Source: an uncultured Gemmiger sp. | Lineage (GTDB): Bacteria > Bacillota > Clostridia > Oscillospirales > Ruminococcaceae | Reading direction: 5' to 3' | Assembly (NCBI GenBank): GCA_944388105.1 | Contig: CALXHN010000016.1 | Span: 1-32,267, forward strand | Length of the DNA stretch: 32,267 nt | Program-made: the position numbers and the translations under genes | Part shown: piece after piece, positions 14,659 to 24,327 of the stretch | Layout: each line of letters opens with the position of its first letter | Numbering within the stretch: position 1 is the stretch's first letter | The notes under the pieces: model-generated | What the model was told of the DNA's origin: nothing | Database searches by the model: none | Seen by the model: the letters and a program-made list of their open reading frames with translations, nothing else

Positions 14659-16635
14659 TCAGGACACATCCAGATCATCCAGATACTCGGCGCCGTGTTC
14701 CGCAATATGTTCTTTACGGCCGGCCAGGTTATCCCCCAGCAGCAGATCGAACACCTCGGAGGTCTGCTTGGCGTCGGTGGGCAGCACCTTGATCAGGCGG
14801 CGGCTCTCCGGGCTCATGGTGGTCAGCCACATCATTTCAGGGTCGTTCTCGCCCAGACCTTTGGAGCGCTGGATGGTATATTTCTGGCCGTCAATGCGGC
14901 GCAGGATATCCGCCTTTTCCGGCTCGGTATAGGCGAAATACGTCTTGGCCTTGGTGTTGATCTCATACAGCGGGCTCTCGGCAATATAGACGTAGCCCTG
15001 GTTGATGAGGGTGGGCGTGAGGCGGTACAGCATGGTCAGCACCAGGGTGCGGATCTGATAGCCGTCCACGTCGGCGTCGGTACAAATGACGATTTTATTG
15101 AAGCGCAGATTGTCCAGGTTGAAAGTGGCCAGGTCCTTGTTATGGGACCCGCCCAGCTCCACGCCGCAGCCCATGACCCGGATCAGGTCGGTGATGACCT
15201 CCGACTTGAAGATGCGGGCATAATCGGCTTTCAGGCAATTCAGGATCTTGCCGCGGATGGGCATGATGGCCTGGAATTCGGAGTCGCGGCTCTGCTTGAC
15301 CGCGCCCATAGCGGAATCGCCCTCCACGATATACAGTTCCCGCCGGGATGCGTCCTTGGTGCGGCAGTCCACAAACTTCTGCACCCGGTTGGCAATGTCC
15401 ATCTGCTGGGTGATGTTTTTTTTGATGGAGATACGGGCCTTTTCCGCGTGTTCCCGGCTCTGCTTGTTGATGAGCACCTGTTTACAGGCTTTCTCCGCTT
15501 CGTCGGGTTTTTCGATGAAATAGACTTCCAGCTGATGCTTGAGGAAATCGGTCATGGCCTGGGCCACAAACTTGTTGGTGATGGCCTTCTTGGTCTGGTT
15601 CTCATAACTGGTGCGGGTGGAGAAGCTGGAAGAGACCAGGATCAGGCAGTCCTGCACATCGGCAAAGGTGATGGCGCTTTCGTTCTTTTTATACAGCCCC
15701 TTGTTTTTCAGCCATGCATTGATCTGATTCACAAAGGCCAGACGCACTGCACGGTCAGGGCTGCCGCCATGTTCCAGCCAGCTGGAGTTGTGGTAATATT
15801 CCAGCGCCTGGGTCTGGTTGGAGAAGCAGAAGGCCACATTCATCTTGACCTGGTATTCGGGCTGGTCTTCCCGGTCACGGCCCACGGCGGAACCGGCACA
15901 GGCATGCACCGGCGTGAGGGCCTTGTCCCCTGCCAGCTCGGCCACATGATCCACAATACCGTTTTCATAGTAGTAAGAGATTTTTTCCGCACGCTCTCCC
16001 GAGCGGTCGTTAAAGACCAGGGTCACGCCGGCATTGACCACCGCCTGCCGTTTGAGCATATCCCGGAAGGTTTCGGGCGATACGGTGATGTCGGTGAAAA
16101 CATCGGTATCCGGCATCCACCGGATGACGGACCCGGTACGGCGGCCACTGAAAGGTTCTTTTTTCAGTCCGCCCACATTCTCGCCTTTTTTGAAGTCCAG
16201 GTGATAGTGAAAGCCGTCCCGGTAAATATCGGCCGTCATCCAGGCACTGGCATACTGGGTGGCACACAGACCCAGACCATTGAGGCCCAGGGCAAAATCA
16301 TAGTTGCCGGCTCCCTCGCCGTATTTGCCGCCGGCATACAGTTCACAGAAAACCAGGTCCCAGTTCCACCGCTGTTCAGCCTTGTTATAATCTACCGGAA
16401 TGCCGCGGCCGAAGTCCTCAACCTCCACACTGTGGTCCGGGTAGAGGGTAACATTGATTTTGTCACCAAAGCCGTCCCGGGCTTCGTCGATGGAGTTGGA
16501 GACGATCTCAAAAATGGAGTGAGCGCAGCCTTCCACACCGTCGGAGCCAAAAATAACGGCAGGACGTTTGCGGACACGGTCCGCGCCCTTCAGACTTTTA
16601 ATGCTTTCGTTGCCGTAAACCTGTTTTTTTGCCAT
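14659..16635 (-). CDS. Type IIA DNA topoisomerase subunit B (GyrB/ParE-like)
   Basis: 658 residues, ATG 16635 after AGGGGGAAG. This is the ATPase and TOPRIM subunit. The GHKL ATPase shows E43 and N47 (FEIVSNSIDEA), D74 with GRG (EDFGRGIPVD), and GLNGLGLCATQYAS where most relatives have GLHGVG and an N/V-rich loop. The transducer lysine is in ENQTKKAI (K349). TOPRIM shows E438 (YIVEGDSAMG), the PIRGKILN loop, and D520, D522 and D524 in CTDADVDGYQI, where the usual histidine after DG is replaced by Tyr-Gln. RSKGLGEND (K592) follows. All catalytic acids are kept, so it should be active. Its altered motifs mark a divergent branch common in Clostridia besides ordinary gyrase. It is first in a two-gene operon. 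Confidence 0.92.
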   Translation of the reverse strand: MAKKQVYGNESIKSLKGADRVRKRPAVIFGSDGVEGCAHSIFEIVSNSIDEARDGFGDKINVTLYPDHSVEVEDFGRGIPVDYNKAEQRWNWDLVFCELYAGGKYGEGAGNYDFALGLNGLGLCATQYASAWMTADIYRDGFHYHLDFKKGENVGGLKKEPFSGRRTGSVIRWMPDTDVFTDITVSPETFRDMLKRQAVVNAGVTLVFNDRSGERAEKISYYYENGIVDHVAELAGDKALTPVHACAGSAVGRDREDQPEYQVKMNVAFCFSNQTQALEYYHNSSWLEHGGSPDRAVRLAFVNQINAWLKNKGLYKKNESAITFADVQDCLILVSSSFSTRTSYENQTKKAITNKFVAQAMTDFLKHQLEVYFIEKPDEAEKACKQVLINKQSREHAEKARISIKKNITQQMDIANRVQKFVDCRTKDASRRELYIVEGDSAMGAVKQSRDSEFQAIMPIRGKILNCLKADYARIFKSEVITDLIRVMGCGVELGGSHNKDLATFNLDNLRFNKIVICTDADVDGYQIRTLVLTMLYRLTPTLINQGYVYIAESPLYEINTKAKTYFAYTEPEKADILRRIDGQKYTIQRSKGLGENDPEMMWLTTMSPESRRLIKVLPTDAKQTSEVFDLLLGDNLAGRKEHIAEHGAEYLDDLDVS

Positions 16636-16735
16636 GCGGCTTCCCCCTGAAATTGCGTTGTGACGAGTTCATGTGTATTTTGCGCGTATTTATTATTTAA
16701 CCATGAAGTGGAAGGGTTTGTCAAATAATGCTTTC

Positions 16736-16765
16736 ATTATATCACAACCCATGGTTGTATTGCAA
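16736..16765 (-). promoter_or_regulatory. Promoter of the topoisomerase operon
   Basis: TTGCAA (16760-16765 on minus), 18 bases, TATAAT (16736-16741) with TGA ahead, an extended -10. A second TTGACA lies at 16719-16724 with only a weak AT-rich -10 below it, so a second start is possible. Confidence 0.7.
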
Positions 16766-16776
16766 GACAAAAGCAA

Positions 16777-16801
16777 CCGCCGGAGCGGAAGGCTCCGGCG
16801 G
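16777..16801 (-). terminator. Terminator of the small lipoprotein gene
   Basis: A perfect 10-bp GC stem (16777-16786 with 16792-16801) with a 5-base loop, followed on minus by TTGCTTTTG, a mediocre T run. Confidence 0.7.
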
Positions 16802-16831
16802 CGTTTGTGCTCAGACGGGAAGCAAGTCAGA

Positions 16832-17242
16832 TCAGTTGCTGCTGCCTTCTACCTCTTCCTTCAGGTAGGCGTCCAGTTCGTCGGCGGCTTCATTCAGCTT
16901 TGCCTCGGCTTCGGAATCGTCTGCGGTGGTGCTGTCGGCTTGCAGCTGTTCCGACTGCTTCTGAATCTCTGCCAGCTGCTCTTTCACCTTCTCAGTCACC
17001 GCCTGCTTTTCCTCCTCAGCGGGCGTGGCCTCGTCTTCCTGAGAGACAGGCTGAGAGTCTGAAGAAGCGGGTTCCTGGGCGGTATCGTCGGAGGAAGCCT
17101 CCGGGGGCTGGGTATCCGCAGAGGCAGCCGGGTCAGACGCGGGCTGGGATTCGTCGGTCTTGGGGGTGCAGCCGAACAGCGCCAGACTCAGACCGGCAGC
17201 CAGCAAAAGGGCGGCAAGACGGGACATTGTGCGACGTTTCAT
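16832..17242 (-). CDS. Small acidic lipoprotein of unknown function
   Basis: 136 residues. ATG 17242 follows AAAGGAG; the frame is open upstream but the signal peptide begins here. The first 25 residues form a signal peptide ending in the lipobox LFGC. The mature part has a Ser/Pro/Glu/Asp-rich, low-complexity region to about residue 75. A predicted helical, probably coiled-coil segment follows (TEKVKEQLAEIQKQSEQLQA and AKLNEAADELDAYLKEEVEG). Such proteins are cell-surface tethers or spacers with no known activity. It has its own promoter and terminator between the topoisomerase operon and polC, with no visible functional link to either. Confidence 0.75.
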   Translation of the reverse strand: MKRRTMSRLAALLLAAGLSLALFGCTPKTDESQPASDPAASADTQPPEASSDDTAQEPASSDSQPVSQEDEATPAEEEKQAVTEKVKEQLAEIQKQSEQLQADSTTADDSEAEAKLNEAADELDAYLKEEVEGSSN

Positions 17243-17315
17243 TTGTGTTCTCCTTTGGTAAGGTGTTACGGGGCGAATTTGGTATTCTGAAACACAAGAA
17301 AGCTTTCCTGTATTT

Positions 17316-17345
17316 AGGATACCACATTTCTCTGCCACCCTACAA
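17316..17345 (-). promoter_or_regulatory. Likely promoter of the small lipoprotein gene
   Basis: TTGTAG (17340-17345 on minus), 18 bases, TATCCT (17316-17321) with TGG ahead, an extended -10. The leader to the ATG is about 73 bases. Confidence 0.5.
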
Positions 17346-17393
17346 GGCAGTTTTCCACGATACAACCGTAAAAGTTTGGTTACATTCCTTTCT

Positions 17394-17428
17394 AAAAAAG
17401 CCCTCCTGCCAAAGCGGCAGAAGAGCTT
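17394..17428 (-). terminator. Terminator at the end of the pyrH-polC cluster
   Basis: A 13-position stem (17398-17410 with 17416-17428, two C-A mismatches) with a 5-base loop, followed on minus by six T. It ends the cluster 27 bases after the polC stop codon. Confidence 0.82.
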
Positions 17429-17454
17429 CTTGCGTTTTGGGTAACAGAAACTTC

Positions 17455-20400
17455 TCAGCCCATCATGCTGAAGAAGTCCACCTGGCTGGTCTCCGGCAGG
17501 TTGCCCAGGGCCCCCACATCCCGCAGTTTGTCCAGGATGGACTGGGCCACACCGGAAGCCTGCTGCAGTTCCTCGATGGAGATATACTCTTCCCCGTGGA
17601 TGGTGGCCTGTTCCAGAGCAATGGCGGCATTTTCGCCCAGGCCTTTCAGCGCGGTGAAGGGAAGGCGGACCTTGCCGTCCTCCACGATATATTTGCTGGC
17701 ATAGCTTTTGCCCAGTTCAATGGGCAGGAACTGGCAGCCCCGCTGCAGCATCTCGTTGACCAGCTGCAGGCTGACCAGGGCGTCGTCATCCTTGGCGGTA
17801 CGCTCATCCTTGGGGATGCGCTCGTTATCCCGCAGGTGTTCCTTGGCCACCCGGACGCCGCCCACGGCCGCTTCGTAGTCAATATCGGCACCGCGGACGG
17901 TGAAGTAAACCGCGTAGAAGATGGCCGGATGGTAGACCTTGAACCACATCAGGCGGATGGCCGCCATCAGGTAAGCCACCGCATGGGCTTTGGGGAACAT
18001 ATACTTGATCTTGCGGCAGGATTCGATGTACCAGTCAGGCACATCGTGTTCCCGCATGGCTTCCTCCCATCCTGGCTTGAAGCCGCCCTTGGCCACCTTG
18101 CCTTTACGCACAGCCTCCATGATGTCAAAGGACATCTTGGGTTCCAGGCCCTTGCGCAGCAGGTACAGCATGATGCTGTCACGGCAGCCGATGACCTCGG
18201 CGATGGTGCAGGTTTTGGAGCGGATGAGTTCGTCGGCGTTGTTGGTCCAGACGTCGGTTCCGTGGGACAGGCCGGAAATCTGGATCAGTTCCGAGAAGTT
18301 CTTGGGCTGGGCATCCAGCAGCATCTGGCGCACGAAGTTGGTGCCCATTTCGGGGATGCCGAAGGTGCCGGTCTGGCTGCCGATCTGTTCCGGGGTGACG
18401 CCCAGGGCCTCGGTGGAGGTGAGCAGGCTGTACACCTTGGGATCGTTCATGGGCACCGAGTTGATGGGGATACCGGAATACTCCTCGAAGAACTTGTAGA
18501 AGGTGGGCACATCGTGGCCCAGCTCGTCCAGCTTGAGCAGCGTGTCGTGGAGGTATTTGAATTCGAAGTGGGTGGTCAAAAGACCGCCCTTCACGTCATC
18601 CGCCGGGTGCTGGATGGCACAGAAATCGTAGATATCAAAAGTATCGGGCACAACGACCATGCCGCCGGGATGCTGGCCGGTGGTCCGCTTGACGCCGGTA
18701 CAGCCGATGCACAGGCGGTTTTCCTCTGCACGGTTGACGGTGCGGCCGCGTTCTTCCAGGTACTTCTTCACATACCCGTAGGCGGTCTTGTCCTGCAGAC
18801 CGGAGACCGTTCCCGCCTTGAAGACGTTCTCCTTGCCGAAGAGCTCCTCGGTATAACGGTGAACGTTGGACTGATACATGCCGGAGAAGTTCAGGTCGAT
18901 ATCCGGCTCCTTGTCGCCGTAGAAGCCAAGGAAGGTCTCAAAGGGGATGTCGTGCCCTTCCATGATCATGGAGGTGCCGCAGACCGGGCACTTCTTGTCC
19001 GGCAGGTCAAAGCCGTCCATGGTGTGGCCGTCATCGATCCATTCACTGTGCTGGCATTCCGGGCACAGATAATGGGGCGGCATACTGTTGACTTCCGAGA
19101 TTCCCGCAAAGTGGGCTACGGCGGAGGAACCCACAGAGCCACGGCTGCCCACCTGGTACCCGCCTGCGTTGGAGAACGCCACCAGCTTGACGGCAATGAC
19201 GTACAGAACGGCATAGCCGTGGCCGCAGATGGAATCCAGTTCCTTTTTCAGGCGCTTTTGCAGAATATCGGGAAGCGGACTGCCATAATCCTTCCGGGCG
19301 TGCTCCCAGGTGCCGGAACGCAGCTGCTCCTCGGCGCCCTTGATGGAAGGCGGATAGGTGCCTTTGGGAATGGCACGCAGATTGCCGTCGATGGTGGCAG
19401 CGATCTTGTTGGGATTGGTGACCACCACCTCATAGGCCTTTTCCTTGCCCAGATAACTGAACTCCTCCAGCATATCCTGGGTGGTGCGATAGAACAGCGG
19501 TGCCTGGTTATCCGCATCCTTGAAGCCGTTGCCCGCCTGCAGGATGGCCCGATAAGCCGCATCCTCCGGTTCCTGGAAGTGCACATCCCCCGTAGCGACC
19601 ACCGGTTTGTGCAGTTCGTCCGCCAGGGCAATGACGGTACGGTTGAAATTCTTGATGGCTTCGATGGAGTCCACCTGACCGTTGCGGACCATAAACGCAT
19701 TGTTGCCCAGGGGTTGGATCTCCAAAACGTCATAGTAATCGGCAATCCGCAGAAGATCTTCATGGCTGCGGCCTGCGACGATGGCACGATACAGTTCTCC
19801 CGACTCGCAGGCGGAGGACAGGATCAGGCCCTCCCGGTACTGGTTCAGCAGACTGCGGGGCACACGGGGCTTTTTGAAGAAATACTTGGTGTGGGCGGCA
19901 CTGACAATGCGGTAGAGATTCTTGAGCCCGGTCTGGTTCTTCACCCAGATGATCAGATGGTTGAACCGCTTTTTCAGGACCTCTTTATTGCCGCCCAGGC
20001 CGGTGTTGATATCCTCGACGTTGTAGATTTCCTTTTCCTTCAGGTCTTCGAGCATCTTCTCGAAGATGCGGGCCAGGGCCATGGCATCGTCCACCGCCCG
20101 GTGATGGTTGAAGGGAGGAATTTCCAGATGCTTGTTGATCACATCCAGCTTGTAGCTGCGAAGCCCGGGAAACAGAGCCTGCGCCATGGGAACGGTATCG
20201 ATATAGGGATTGTTGAAGGTGATGCCCGCCCGTTCGGCCGCCCGCTGCAGAATCAGCATATCGAAACTGCTGGCATTGTGGGCGATGACGATGTTGTCCC
20301 CGCAGAACTCCTTGAAGCTGCGGATGGCTTCATCCGGAGAAGGTGCATCCGCCACCATGGCGTCATTGATGCCGGTCAGTTCCACCACCTTGGCCGGAAT

Positions 20401-21762
20401 GGGCCGCCCGGGATTGACAAAGGTAGCGAAGCTTTTCTCCTCGTTGATCTTGCCGTTTTCCACATAGACGGCACCAATCTCGGTCATGATGTCGTTGTTG
20501 GTATCCAGACCTGTGGTTTCGGTATCAAAGACCACAAAGCTCCCGGTAAGAGGCATTTTGACCTTGCCGTAGACCGTGGGGATCATATCATCCACGAAAT
20601 AGGCTTCGCACCCGTAAATCAATTTGAAACCGGGGTCGGAACCATGGATATCATCGGCCGCCAGCATGGCTTCCGGGTATCCCTGGCAGACGCCATGGTC
20701 GGTGATGGCAATGGCGCGATGGCCCATGCGGTGGGCCAGCCGGACAATCTTGCCGGGGTCGCAGAATCCGTCCATAGAGCTGGACTTGGTATGCAGATGC
20801 AGCTCCACCCGCTTGTGGCCTTCCGGTTCGGTGTCCTGACGGGGCTGACGTTCCACCTGCAGGACATCATAAGGCAGGAGCACATAGTCGCGCTCATATT
20901 TATCGTAGGTGTAATTGCCGCGCACGATCAGGGTCGTGCCGGGTTTGAGGCCCTCCCACTTGGACATGTCCTCCCCTTCATCCCCCAGTACCTTGAGGTT
21001 GATGGAGCCGTTGTAGTCGGTGATGGAGGTGAAATAGATCTTGCGGCGGTTGCCCTTGACTTCGGTGGCGAAAACATCGCCCCAGACGGTGACCTTGCCG
21101 CCGTCGCCCAGATCGTTGAGAGGGCGCAGGTCTGCCGGTTTGAAAGACTTGCCGTGGAAAAGCTTCGCCGGCTTGGAGGTGAGTTCCAGACCCTCGATGG
21201 TGAAGGGCGCCACCTCCTCCTTGGCCTTGAACTGCACGGCAGGCGTCTTTTCGGCCACACGCCGCTCCAGTTCCTCGGCATTGAGCTGGGCCGCCACATC
21301 CTTCATCCGGACCACCGGCAAAGAGCCGGTACGTTCCTGAATCAGTTCGGCCAGACGCCGGGGAAGCTCCACGCTTTCCAGAATGGTGCGTCCCGCATTG
21401 ACACGCACAATCAGCCCGTCAGGCTCAAAAGCCACGGGCTGGTCCTTGTCCAGAAATCCATTTACCGGCATCCCCTGCTGCTTGAGTTCCTCAATGAGCA
21501 GGGTCACGGCATCCGGGGTGATGGCATCATAATTGAAATAGTTCCGCAGTGCCAGTTCATAGCCGGCAAACACCGGTTCCAGCGAGGCCAGCAGGCGGCC
21601 GCAGAGTCCCCTGTCCAGGGGCTCTGCGCTGCGCAGACTGATGACCACCTTGCGGGAAGTGCGGAACAGTTCCACTTTTTCCACGATCACGCCGCTGAAG
21701 CAGGCGTTGAACTGGGCGTCGGCCGTAAACTGCGGCCAGACCTGAGTGACAAAAGGTTTCAA
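17455..21762 (-). CDS. polC: DNA polymerase III alpha subunit, PolC type
   Basis: 1435 residues, the usual size for PolC. The start is TTG at 21762, with AAAAAGGAG 5 bases upstream and no ATG nearby. Parts in order: N-terminal domains (1-210); OB fold (about 215-310, GKVTVWGDVF); PHP domain split around the exonuclease (H322 and H324 in ELHLHTKSSSMDGF, D355 and H356 in ITDHGV); DEDDh proofreading exonuclease (D413 and E415 in FDTETTGLD, HNASSFD at 495-501, HHRAVDD at 553-559); polymerase core with GSRGSVGSS (872-880). A zinc site with C900, C903, C925 and C928 follows, then the catalytic EPDIDLNFSG (D954 and D956), and a C-terminal helix-hairpin-helix region (LPFTALKGLGENAA). It replicates the chromosome with intrinsic proofreading. 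It is the last gene of the pyrH-to-polC cluster, after a small membrane ORF. Confidence 0.97.
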   Translation of the reverse strand: MKPFVTQVWPQFTADAQFNACFSGVIVEKVELFRTSRKVVISLRSAEPLDRGLCGRLLASLEPVFAGYELALRNYFNYDAITPDAVTLLIEELKQQGMPVNGFLDKDQPVAFEPDGLIVRVNAGRTILESVELPRRLAELIQERTGSLPVVRMKDVAAQLNAEELERRVAEKTPAVQFKAKEEVAPFTIEGLELTSKPAKLFHGKSFKPADLRPLNDLGDGGKVTVWGDVFATEVKGNRRKIYFTSITDYNGSINLKVLGDEGEDMSKWEGLKPGTTLIVRGNYTYDKYERDYVLLPYDVLQVERQPRQDTEPEGHKRVELHLHTKSSSMDGFCDPGKIVRLAHRMGHRAIAITDHGVCQGYPEAMLAADDIHGSDPGFKLIYGCEAYFVDDMIPTVYGKVKMPLTGSFVVFDTETTGLDTNNDIMTEIGAVYVENGKINEEKSFATFVNPGRPIPAKVVELTGINDAMVADAPSPDEAIRSFKEFCGDNIVIAHNASSFDMLILQRAAERAGITFNNPYIDTVPMAQALFPGLRSYKLDVINKHLEIPPFNHHRAVDDAMALARIFEKMLEDLKEKEIYNVEDINTGLGGNKEVLKKRFNHLIIWVKNQTGLKNLYRIVSAAHTKYFFKKPRVPRSLLNQYREGLILSSACESGELYRAIVAGRSHEDLLRIADYYDVLEIQPLGNNAFMVRNGQVDSIEAIKNFNRTVIALADELHKPVVATGDVHFQEPEDAAYRAILQAGNGFKDADNQAPLFYRTTQDMLEEFSYLGKEKAYEVVVTNPNKIAATIDGNLRAIPKGTYPPSIKGAEEQLRSGTWEHARKDYGSPLPDILQKRLKKELDSICGHGYAVLYVIAVKLVAFSNAGGYQVGSRGSVGSSAVAHFAGISEVNSMPPHYLCPECQHSEWIDDGHTMDGFDLPDKKCPVCGTSMIMEGHDIPFETFLGFYGDKEPDIDLNFSGMYQSNVHRYTEELFGKENVFKAGTVSGLQDKTAYGYVKKYLEERGRTVNRAEENRLCIGCTGVKRTTGQHPGGMVVVPDTFDIYDFCAIQHPADDVKGGLLTTHFEFKYLHDTLLKLDELGHDVPTFYKFFEEYSGIPINSVPMNDPKVYSLLTSTEALGVTPEQIGSQTGTFGIPEMGTNFVRQMLLDAQPKNFSELIQISGLSHGTDVWTNNADELIRSKTCTIAEVIGCRDSIMLYLLRKGLEPKMSFDIMEAVRKGKVAKGGFKPGWEEAMREHDVPDWYIESCRKIKYMFPKAHAVAYLMAAIRLMWFKVYHPAIFYAVYFTVRGADIDYEAAVGGVRVAKEHLRDNERIPKDERTAKDDDALVSLQLVNEMLQRGCQFLPIELGKSYASKYIVEDGKVRLPFTALKGLGENAAIALEQATIHGEEYISIEELQQASGVAQSILDKLRDVGALGNLPETSQVDFFSMMG

Positions 21763-21815
21763 GGCTTCTCCTTTTTATTTTCGGGTCCATTCAGGGAAAA
21801 AACAGGGCAGCGATA

Positions 21816-22058
21816 TCAGCGCTTTGATCCCGGGCGGCCGGAGGTGCGGCAGAATTCCCCGGTGCAAAGCAGCCAGAGGAAGAGTGCCGCCGTGGCCGCG
21901 GTCAGTACCAGAAAGAAAATGCCGCTCGCCCACTGTGCCGTATCAAAAAACACATAGGCACAAAAGCCAAACAGTGCTGCTCCCAAAATCAGCAGCACTG
22001 CGGTAAAGCGCGGACTAATGGCCACCAAAAAATCAACAGCAAGTTGCAGCAGGTCCAT
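21816..22058 (-). CDS. Small two-helix membrane protein, unknown
   Basis: 80 residues, ATG 22058 after GGAGGAAG. I do not recognise it. Hydrophobic helices lie at about 17-37 (TAVLLILGAALFGFCAYVFF) and 45-64 (SGIFFLVLTAATAALFLWLL), then a short polar, basic tail. It lies 24 bases after ispG and 53 bases ahead of polC, so it is surely co-transcribed with them. Comparable small genes are not part of the usual Firmicutes ispG-polC order. It could be a lineage-specific insertion or a leader-like gene for polC translation. Confidence 0.62.
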   Translation of the reverse strand: MDLLQLAVDFLVAISPRFTAVLLILGAALFGFCAYVFFDTAQWASGIFFLVLTAATAALFLWLLCTGEFCRTSGRPGSKR

Positions 22059-22082
22059 GGGGGTCTTCCTCCGCGTGGCTAT

Positions 22083-23132
<1,050 letters not shown>

Positions 23133-23145
23133 ACAAAGACACTCC

Positions 23146-24267
23146 TTATATAAATTTCGCAATATCCTGGAAGGTAACCAGCACCATCAGGGCCAGCAGC
23201 GCCACGATGCCCGCAGCATTGAGGACCGCCTGCACCCGCGCCGGTACCGTCTTGCCGGAAACACATTCCACCGCCAGGAACAGCAGCTTGAAACCGTCCA
23301 GTCCGGGAATGGGCAGCAGATTGAAGATGCCCAGGTTCACCGAGAACAGGGCCGCCAGACTGACCACATCCTTCCAGCCGTAGCGTACCGCCTGACTCAC
23401 TGCGCTGACAAAGCCCACCGGGCCGGACAGCTGGTTGATGCCGACCCGGCCGGTGGCCATATCCACAAAGCCGCGCAGAATGGCCCGGGCGTAATACAGA
23501 AAATACCGGCCTGCCCAACCGGCCACCGTGCGGGGCGATTTGGCAATGCCGTAGACCTGGAAATCCAGCACCATGGTGGTGGTGCCGTCCGCCCCGGTGG
23601 CGGAGTCAAAATGCACGGCGGGCAGGTGTACGATGCTGCCGTCCCGCAGCACCGTCATGGAGGCGGTGTAATCCGGGGTGCGCTGCAGCTCGTACACGAT
23701 GTCCTCGGCCACAAAGCAGACATGTCCGTTCACCGAGAGGATCTCATCTCCCGCCTGCAGACCGCTGGCCTCACTGGCCGGTGCATCGCCCAGAAAATCG
23801 TAAATCATACAGCTGGTGATGGCATCCTCCCCGCAAAGAAGGGCCACCAGCAGAAAATACCCGAGGACGAAGTTCATCATGGCACCGCACAGGATCACAA
23901 AAAAGCGATGCGCGGGCGGTGCTTCGTCAAAAAACTTGCCCCTGACCGCCGCGGGCAGTACCGGACGGCGGCGGTCGTAGGAAGCATGGGGACGGACGAA
24001 CCCGTCCTGTTCCGCTTCCCGGTCTTCCCCTTCTTCCTCGGGATTTTCCCCGGGAAGAAGGTTATATCCGCCCAAAGGGAGAAGGCGGATGCTGTATCGG
24101 GTGCCGTTCCTGACCCGGGACCACAGCGCCGGACCAAACCCGATGGAAAATTCCTGAACCCACATTCCCACACGCCGGGCCGCCAGAAAATGGCCGGCCT
24201 CATGCACCAGCACAACCAGACCGAATACCACGATTGCCGCAATGGTGGTGAGAAGGACGATCGTCAT
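23146..24267 (-). CDS. rseP: Site-2 intramembrane metalloprotease, RseP/RasP type
   Basis: 373 residues from ATG 24267, with GAGGTG upstream; earlier in-frame codons lack a site. It cuts membrane-embedded substrates such as anti-sigma factors and signal-peptide remnants. The zinc ligands H22 and H26 with catalytic E23 lie in VHEAGHFLAA in helix 1. The third ligand, D324, lies in NLLPIPGLDG. A single PDZ domain is at about 155-235 (SGLQAGDEILSVNGH). A hydrophilic insertion between the first two helices, with EEEGEDREAEQDG near residue 80, is longer than in B. subtilis RasP. Its stop codon is 13 bases from the ispG start, so the two are tightly coupled. Confidence 0.94.
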   Translation of the reverse strand: MTIVLLTTIAAIVVFGLVVLVHEAGHFLAARRVGMWVQEFSIGFGPALWSRVRNGTRYSIRLLPLGGYNLLPGENPEEEGEDREAEQDGFVRPHASYDRRRPVLPAAVRGKFFDEAPPAHRFFVILCGAMMNFVLGYFLLVALLCGEDAITSCMIYDFLGDAPASEASGLQAGDEILSVNGHVCFVAEDIVYELQRTPDYTASMTVLRDGSIVHLPAVHFDSATGADGTTTMVLDFQVYGIAKSPRTVAGWAGRYFLYYARAILRGFVDMATGRVGINQLSGPVGFVSAVSQAVRYGWKDVVSLAALFSVNLGIFNLLPIPGLDGFKLLFLAVECVSGKTVPARVQAVLNAAGIVALLALMVLVTFQDIAKFI

Positions 24268-24327
24268 TGAACACCTCGATTGAAGTTGCCGCACGGCGGG
24301 CATCCCCTGCCCTGCCGCCGGTGGGAA

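Noticed and set aside
12341..16650. Two long plus-strand open frames opposite the topoisomerase genes
   Set aside because: Shadows of genes with clear GHKL, TOPRIM and cleavage-domain motifs on minus; products are low-complexity, His- and Gln-rich.
16807..21957. Very long open frame on plus (about 1716 codons) opposite polC
   Set aside because: It mirrors the polC codons on the other strand. High G+C at third positions suppresses stops there; the product is His/Gln/Gly-rich without domains, and no ribosome site or promoter fits.
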